A DNA stretch of 10,051 nt from Sulfurimonas sp. GTDB lineage: Bacteria; Campylobacterota; Campylobacteria; Campylobacterales; Sulfurimonadaceae. A program made the position numbers and the translations under genes. Under the pieces are notes generated by a model. The model was not told the origin of the DNA. It saw only the letters and a program-made list of their open reading frames with translations, and ran no database searches. The DNA is taken from the NCBI GenBank assembly GCA_027056465.1, contig JALUKS010000112.1, positions 1 through 10,051 on the forward strand. The letters run 5' to 3'. Shown here piece by piece: positions 6,398 through 10,051 of this stretch; within the stretch, counting starts at the first letter, position 1; each line of letters begins with the position of its first letter.

Positions 6398-7627
6398 CTA
6401 TTTTCCTTCATTAACATACATTTCGTAAAGATTAAGTAGTTCTAGCTGTTTATCCATCGCATAAATCTTTGTCTCTAACTCTTGGATTTTAAGCGAGTTA
6501 GTGAGAGTCTCTACATCATACTCCGTTTTGTACCCAGCCTCAAAGAGCTTTTTTGTATCTTCTAAAAGTTTTGTGTAGAGTTCTCTGTTTTCATTACTTA
6601 ATGCTATTTTTTTATCAGAATTTTCTATATTATGTAAAACCTGATTAAAAAGAGCCTTTAATTCTCGTTTTTTATCCTCTGCAACTACTTCTGCTTTTAA
6701 AAAATCTATTTTTGCAGACTCTATATCTCTAAATGTGTTCAGGTCTATTGGCATACTTACACGAAAACCATAGTTATAATTGCTTAATTCATTTGAATTA
6801 TCTATTGGTTTTCCAGCGATAATAAACTTCTGCCCTTCGCTTTTACTCCAGTTATAACCAGCAGTCAAACTCACTCGAGGAAGATACTTCGCTATAGCAA
6901 CATTTTTTGAATATCTATCTTTTTGAATCTCTGCGTTTTTTTGCTTTAGTACAATATTGTGTTCTAAAAAATCTTTTGCAGATATAAGTGCTAAGTGTGG
7001 AACAGTTGCACTTTTGTAGTCCAAATCACTTAAAACTTTAAAACTATTGAGAAGTTTTTCTTTTGCAGTCTGCATATCATAAAGTGCTTGAATCACACTA
7101 TTTCTCTGAATAATAGCATTGTCTAAAAAACCTGAATCTAGCTGTCCGTTAAGATACTCTTCTTTTTTTTGAGCAAGATTAATTTCTGCATTTTTTATCC
7201 GAAGATTTTGAGATTTTATTCGTAACTCTTGCTGCTTAATCTGCATCAAAATACCCACACTCTCCTTAATCATTTTCCGTTTTGCGACATCAATAGTATA
7301 GTTGGAGTAGCGTTTACTAGCATTAGCAAACTTAATTCCATAAATAATGCCACCACTTTGAAAAATAGGTTGATCCATTTTAATGGCAGCATTTTGATTT
7401 ATCTGCTCATCAGTATAGGGCTTACTTCGTGAGTAACTATAGTTAAGTTGCAAAGGAGCAATCCATGAGTCACGAAGCTTAGAACTCTCTGCCTCATTCT
7501 TCTCATACTGATACTCAAACTCTTTATGCTTTAAACCTGAGAGATAGGAGTCTAAACGACTCTCATCTGCAAATGTAAGCGAACTAAACGCGAGAGATAG
7601 CACTACTGAGAGCTGTAAAGCCTTCAT
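6398..7627 (-). CDS. TolC-family outer membrane efflux protein
   Basis: This protein of about 409 residues has a Sec signal peptide ('MKALQLSVVLSLAFSSLTFA', probable cut before 'DES') and the two-repeat architecture of outer membrane efflux proteins. Each half has a beta segment ('LQLNYSYSRS', 'IKMDQPIFQSGGIIYGI' in the first; 'RVSLTAGYNWSK', 'GFRVSMPIDLNTFRDIESAKIDFL' in the second) followed by long coiled-coil helices. Such trimers form the outer-membrane tunnel of type I secretion or RND-type exporters; the partner pump and adaptor are not in the window, so the cargo is unknown. The ATG at 7627 is chosen over the TTG at 7630 because GAGGA (7633-7637) is spaced 5 nt from the ATG but only 2 nt from the TTG. 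The start lies 44 nt inside argD, so the signal peptide is read from the argD 3' end in another frame. Confidence 0.9.
   Translation of the reverse strand: MKALQLSVVLSLAFSSLTFADESRLDSYLSGLKHKEFEYQYEKNEAESSKLRDSWIAPLQLNYSYSRSKPYTDEQINQNAAIKMDQPIFQSGGIIYGIKFANASKRYSNYTIDVAKRKMIKESVGILMQIKQQELRIKSQNLRIKNAEINLAQKKEEYLNGQLDSGFLDNAIIQRNSVIQALYDMQTAKEKLLNSFKVLSDLDYKSATVPHLALISAKDFLEHNIVLKQKNAEIQKDRYSKNVAIAKYLPRVSLTAGYNWSKSEGQKFIIAGKPIDNSNELSNYNYGFRVSMPIDLNTFRDIESAKIDFLKAEVVAEDKKRELKALFNQVLHNIENSDKKIALSNENRELYTKLLEDTKKLFEAGYKTEYDVETLTNSLKIQELETKIYAMDKQLELLNLYEMYVNEGK
6404..6408 (-). promoter_or_regulatory. Shine-Dalgarno deciding the TTG start of the midA-like gene
   Basis: AAGGA on the minus strand, within the final codons of the tolC-family gene, lies 8 nt upstream of the TTG at 6395. 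It supports TTG over the ATG six codons downstream. Confidence 0.65.
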
Positions 7628-8765
7628 CAATTTCCTCTTTTGTTATAGTAAGTGGTGGGAGAAAACGCAGAGTATTTCTTCCCGCTTTTAGTACCATTAC
7701 CCCACTCTCTTTGGCGTTTGTCATGATGGAGCTAAGTGTATCTGCATCTTTCACACGAAGCCCACACATCATTCCTATACCTACTTTAGAAGTAAACTGC
7801 TCTTTGTGAGCTTCATAGAACTTCTCTAACTCTTGGTTAAAGTAGAGAGATGTTTTCTCTAGTTCGCCACTCTCTTTGAGTTCATTTAGTATCTCTACTA
7901 CAGAGCAGACTGCCGTAGTGCTAAGATAGTTTCCACCAAAAGTAGAGCCGTGATCACCAGCACTAAGAACATCTTTAAGCGAAGTCATTACTATACCAAC
8001 AGGCACACCACCACCAACACCCTTTGCAAGTGTAATAATCTCAGGAGTTATTCCATAGACTTGTGAAGCTGTAAACTCACCAGTTCTGTAAGCCCCAGTC
8101 TGTACCTCATCAACGATAAGAGGAATTTCTTTCGATTTAAGTAGCTTCTCTAATGCCTGTACTTGTGCCTTATCTTGTGGCTCAACTCCACCCTCTCCTT
8201 GAATTAGCTCTATCATAACTGCTGCTGTATGGTCATCAAGTAGAGACTCGATTGACTCGATATCATCAGCATAAACAAAGCCATCAGGAAATGGACCAAA
8301 GTAGTTGTGCATAGACTCTTGCCCTGTAGCTTTTACCGTTGTAATAGTTCTTCCATGAAAAGAGTGCTGTAGAGTGATGATTTTGTAGCGTTTAATCTCG
8401 CCATCGCGTTCGCCATGCTTTCTAACAATCTTGATAGCCCCCTCATTCGCCTCAGCACCACTATTGCCAAAGAAACAAGCCATATCATAACCACTCGCCC
8501 TCACAACTGCCTCAGCTGCCTTAGCCTGTGGAGCGATATGATAGAGATTTGAGATATGCGTAATATTTGCAATCTGCTCACAAATAGCACTATTCACTCG
8601 CTCATTGCCATGCCCAACACTCACAACACCTATACCCGATGTGAAGTCGATATATTTCTTCCCGTCACTATCTGTTAAAGTAGCATTTTTTCCACTTACA
8701 AACTCTACATCCCCACGACCGTAAGTCTGGAGTACATATTTTTTATCTAATTCTTGTGTATTCAT
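7584..8765 (-). CDS. argD: Acetylornithine aminotransferase (class III PLP enzyme)
   Basis: This 393-residue protein is a full-length class III aminotransferase of the ArgD type, which transfers an amino group between glutamate and N-acetylglutamate semialdehyde in arginine synthesis and may also act on succinyldiaminopimelate in lysine synthesis. Visible motifs are 'DFTSGIGVVSVGHGN' (40-54), the phosphate-binding 'NSGAEANEGAIK' (101-112), 'SFHGRT' (135-140), 'IELIQGEGGVEP' (185-196), the cofactor-ring aspartate in 'IVDEVQTG' (D219), the PLP lysine K248 in 'LAKGVGGGVPVG' and 'HGSTFGGN' (272-279). After 'DEVQTG' it reads AYRTG, where G-RTG is common. AAGGA at 8772-8776 is 6 nt before the ATG and overlaps the stop codon of the upstream HEPN-like gene. 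The gene is clearly richer in G+C than that neighbour. No convincing dedicated promoter is seen just upstream. Confidence 0.93.
   Translation of the reverse strand: MNTQELDKKYVLQTYGRGDVEFVSGKNATLTDSDGKKYIDFTSGIGVVSVGHGNERVNSAICEQIANITHISNLYHIAPQAKAAEAVVRASGYDMACFFGNSGAEANEGAIKIVRKHGERDGEIKRYKIITLQHSFHGRTITTVKATGQESMHNYFGPFPDGFVYADDIESIESLLDDHTAAVMIELIQGEGGVEPQDKAQVQALEKLLKSKEIPLIVDEVQTGAYRTGEFTASQVYGITPEIITLAKGVGGGVPVGIVMTSLKDVLSAGDHGSTFGGNYLSTTAVCSVVEILNELKESGELEKTSLYFNQELEKFYEAHKEQFTSKVGIGMMCGLRVKDADTLSSIMTNAKESGVMVLKAGRNTLRFLPPLTITKEEIDEGFTALSSAISRV
7633..7637 (-). promoter_or_regulatory. Shine-Dalgarno deciding the tolC-family ATG start, inside argD
   Basis: GAGGA on the minus strand, within the argD codons for 'KEEID', lies 5 nt before the ATG at 7627. 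This makes the ATG the better start than the adjoining TTG at 7630. Confidence 0.7.
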
Positions 8766-8774
8766 CTTTTTTCC

Positions 8775-9890
8775 TTATAATAAATTTAATCTGTTAGTAT
8801 TCCAAAGTTCTTCAATCAATGTATTAAGTTGATGATAATTAGTATCAACTATATCATAACATAAAATATTAATCTCATCATCAATATACTCTAAAATATC
8901 ATCTTGAAAAGTTTCTAAATCTGCATAATCATCATCTAACATAGCATTCACTATATCATTTTGACTGTAATAATCAGAGTCTTTATTCTCATCAATCTCA
9001 TTAAATATATTTCTAATTTCCATCTCTGCTAACTTCATAAAAGTTTGCTGTTTTAATAACTCGTTTTCATTATCCCAAAAATCACTAATAAGAGTTTTAA
9101 TCCCTTTGTTAGTTCCATTATCCTCAATAGCCATCTTAAAATTTCTAATGGTATTATCTGAAATATTACGAATATGCATTATTGAATTTCTCATTTTTTC
9201 AAGAGGCTCTAATTTTGTTTTGATAGAAGTAATAAAATCAATATGTCTATCTTCTTTTAAGTCTCTATCGTTTATCTTATTTTTAAATTGTTCAAAACTA
9301 TTTATATGAGGTTCTTGTAAAAGCTCTGCAATCTTCTCTTTATTTAATTTTTGAGCTTTATTAAATGAAGCATATTGACTAAAATCAATATAAAAAAGTT
9401 TATTTTCATATTGTTCTTTTACTTCTGTGTTTGATATACCCTTTGATGAATGATTAACCCCAAAGGACTTAAATAACTCATTATCTATAGATTTACTGCT
9501 ATAAGCTAAAATATAAGTTAATACATTTCGCATATCCATCTCTAAATCAACTATTTTTTTATAATATTCAAATGCTGTATCTTGTAAAATGGTATCATTT
9601 ACTTTAGTAATAGATACAATACCTTCTATATTTTCAATACTTTGTAAGAATGAAAAAACAATATTTTTTAGTGTAAATTCTCTTGTAACTAACTCTGGTA
9701 TATTAAATTCAAGCACAGTTATAAAAGTAGCATTTGGTAAAATAGAAGAAGACAAAAAATTAAAATAATCTTCTATCACTTCTAAAGTTAAATCGTATTC
9801 TTCGCCTATCTCATCATATAAAATAGTTGCTATCTTTTTTAATGTTAAAGGCTGTTTATGATTGATTTGTATTTTAATTATTTCCATCAT
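8775..9890 (-). CDS. Uncharacterised HEPN-like protein coupled to type I restriction gene hsdS
   Basis: I do not recognise a named family for this 371-residue protein. It is largely alpha-helical by composition. A helix with 'DLEMDMRNVLTYILAY' (115-130) and, about 100 residues later, 'LEPLEKMRNSIMHIRN' (227-242) resemble the two sides of a HEPN domain. The second holds an R-x4-H motif (R234, H239), the catalytic signature of HEPN RNases. The N-terminal 110 residues look like a separate alpha/beta region, and the last 70 are strongly acidic ('DDDYADLETFQDDILEYIDDE'). No signal peptide or membrane helix is seen. The start ATG overlaps the hsdS stop (ATGA) with no good ribosome binding site, so translation is probably coupled. 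Many HEPN proteins near restriction systems are RNA-targeting defence effectors; that role is inferred here. A second ATG follows at codon 2. The gene is very AT-rich, consistent with transfer. Confidence 0.6.
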   Translation of the reverse strand: MMEIIKIQINHKQPLTLKKIATILYDEIGEEYDLTLEVIEDYFNFLSSSILPNATFITVLEFNIPELVTREFTLKNIVFSFLQSIENIEGIVSITKVNDTILQDTAFEYYKKIVDLEMDMRNVLTYILAYSSKSIDNELFKSFGVNHSSKGISNTEVKEQYENKLFYIDFSQYASFNKAQKLNKEKIAELLQEPHINSFEQFKNKINDRDLKEDRHIDFITSIKTKLEPLEKMRNSIMHIRNISDNTIRNFKMAIEDNGTNKGIKTLISDFWDNENELLKQQTFMKLAEMEIRNIFNEIDENKDSDYYSQNDIVNAMLDDDYADLETFQDDILEYIDDEINILCYDIVDTNYHQLNTLIEELWNTNRLNLL

Positions 9891-10051
9891 TGACCCAATA
9901 TCATTTTTTCTACTTCTGATTTTGCATTTTCTAAGTCTTGTTTTGATTCAATATTAAGTTGTTTTGCTTTATCTCGTAAATTTTGAATATGCTCTGCTAT
10001 TTTATTTTGTTTTTCTATTGGAGGAAGAGGGATTTTTAAATTTATAATTCC
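9887..10051 (-). CDS. hsdS: Type I restriction-modification specificity subunit HsdS, C-terminal end (partial)
   Basis: The reading frame is open from the right edge of the window and encodes the last 54 residues of a longer protein. It reads 'INLKIPLPPIEKQNKIAEHI', followed by a long helix of about 30 residues rich in K, E and Q and ending 'VEKMILGQ'. The 'IPLPP-EKQ-KI' pattern followed by a coiled-coil helix is the standard end of a target-recognition domain in HsdS, the subunit that gives type I restriction-modification enzymes their DNA sequence specificity and bridges the HsdM subunits. The stop TGA overlaps the start of the HEPN-like gene. hsdM, hsdR and the rest of hsdS would lie beyond the edge; a stand-alone or type IIG-fused specificity domain cannot be excluded. 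Confidence 0.85.
   Translation of the reverse strand, partial: GIINLKIPLPPIEKQNKIAEHIQNLRDKAKQLNIESKQDLENAKSEVEKMILGQ

Noticed and set aside
8775..8900. Promoter for argD inside the 3' end of the HEPN-like gene
   Set aside because: The AT-rich sequence gives several loose -10 look-alikes on the minus strand, but none has a convincing extended -10 or paired -35.
1..10051. CRISPR arrays, tRNA or rRNA genes and insertion sequences
   Set aside because: No regularly spaced direct repeats, tRNA-like cloverleaf sequences, transposase frames or flanking inverted repeats were noticed on either strand.

Overview
The window looks like a low-GC chromosome from a Campylobacterota (Epsilonproteobacteria) member, probably close to Sulfurimonas. 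The clues are the FliK-like gene next to a stand-alone FlhB C-terminal-domain gene, the style of the GatC and PilT proteins, and densely packed, often overlapping genes. This placement rests on recognising families by eye; no search was run.

Layout. (A) 1-547, plus strand: the 3' end of a FliK-like hook-length control gene, overlapping by 4 nt a small FlhB C-terminal-domain (FlhX-type) gene. (B) 605-3540, minus strand: a tight four-gene operon. In transcription order it encodes a YfgM-like membrane-anchored protein, a BamB-like lipoprotein, a Xer-type tyrosine recombinase and an HD-domain protein. (C) 3541-3640: a divergent promoter region with two extended -10 candidates facing opposite ways. 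(D) 3641-5377, plus strand: gatC, a YffB/Spx/ArsC-family gene and pilT, the last two overlapping by 4 nt. (E) 5388-10051, minus strand: in transcription order the 3' end of a type I restriction specificity gene (hsdS), a very AT-rich gene for a HEPN-like protein, argD, a tolC-family gene and a midA-like methyltransferase gene. Every junction in this run is an overlap or a gap of under 10 nt. Two convergent gene pairs, at 548-604 and 5378-5387, each have a candidate hairpin. No stretch over 300 bases lacks a gene.

How the genes work together. The FliK-like and FlhX-like proteins would act together in switching export specificity in the flagellar secretion system. The YfgM-BamB pair has the same order as in E. 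coli and points to envelope or outer-membrane-protein biogenesis. Run E joins an accessory defence module (hsdS plus the HEPN-like gene) to housekeeping genes (argD, tolC, midA), with a sharp composition change at about 8770. The HEPN-like gene, translationally coupled to hsdS, is the best candidate for something under-described, and the rest of its locus lies beyond the right edge.

Three genes (yfgM-like, bamB-like, midA-like) appear to start with TTG. The tolC start is better placed at the ATG at 7627 than at the TTG just upstream.
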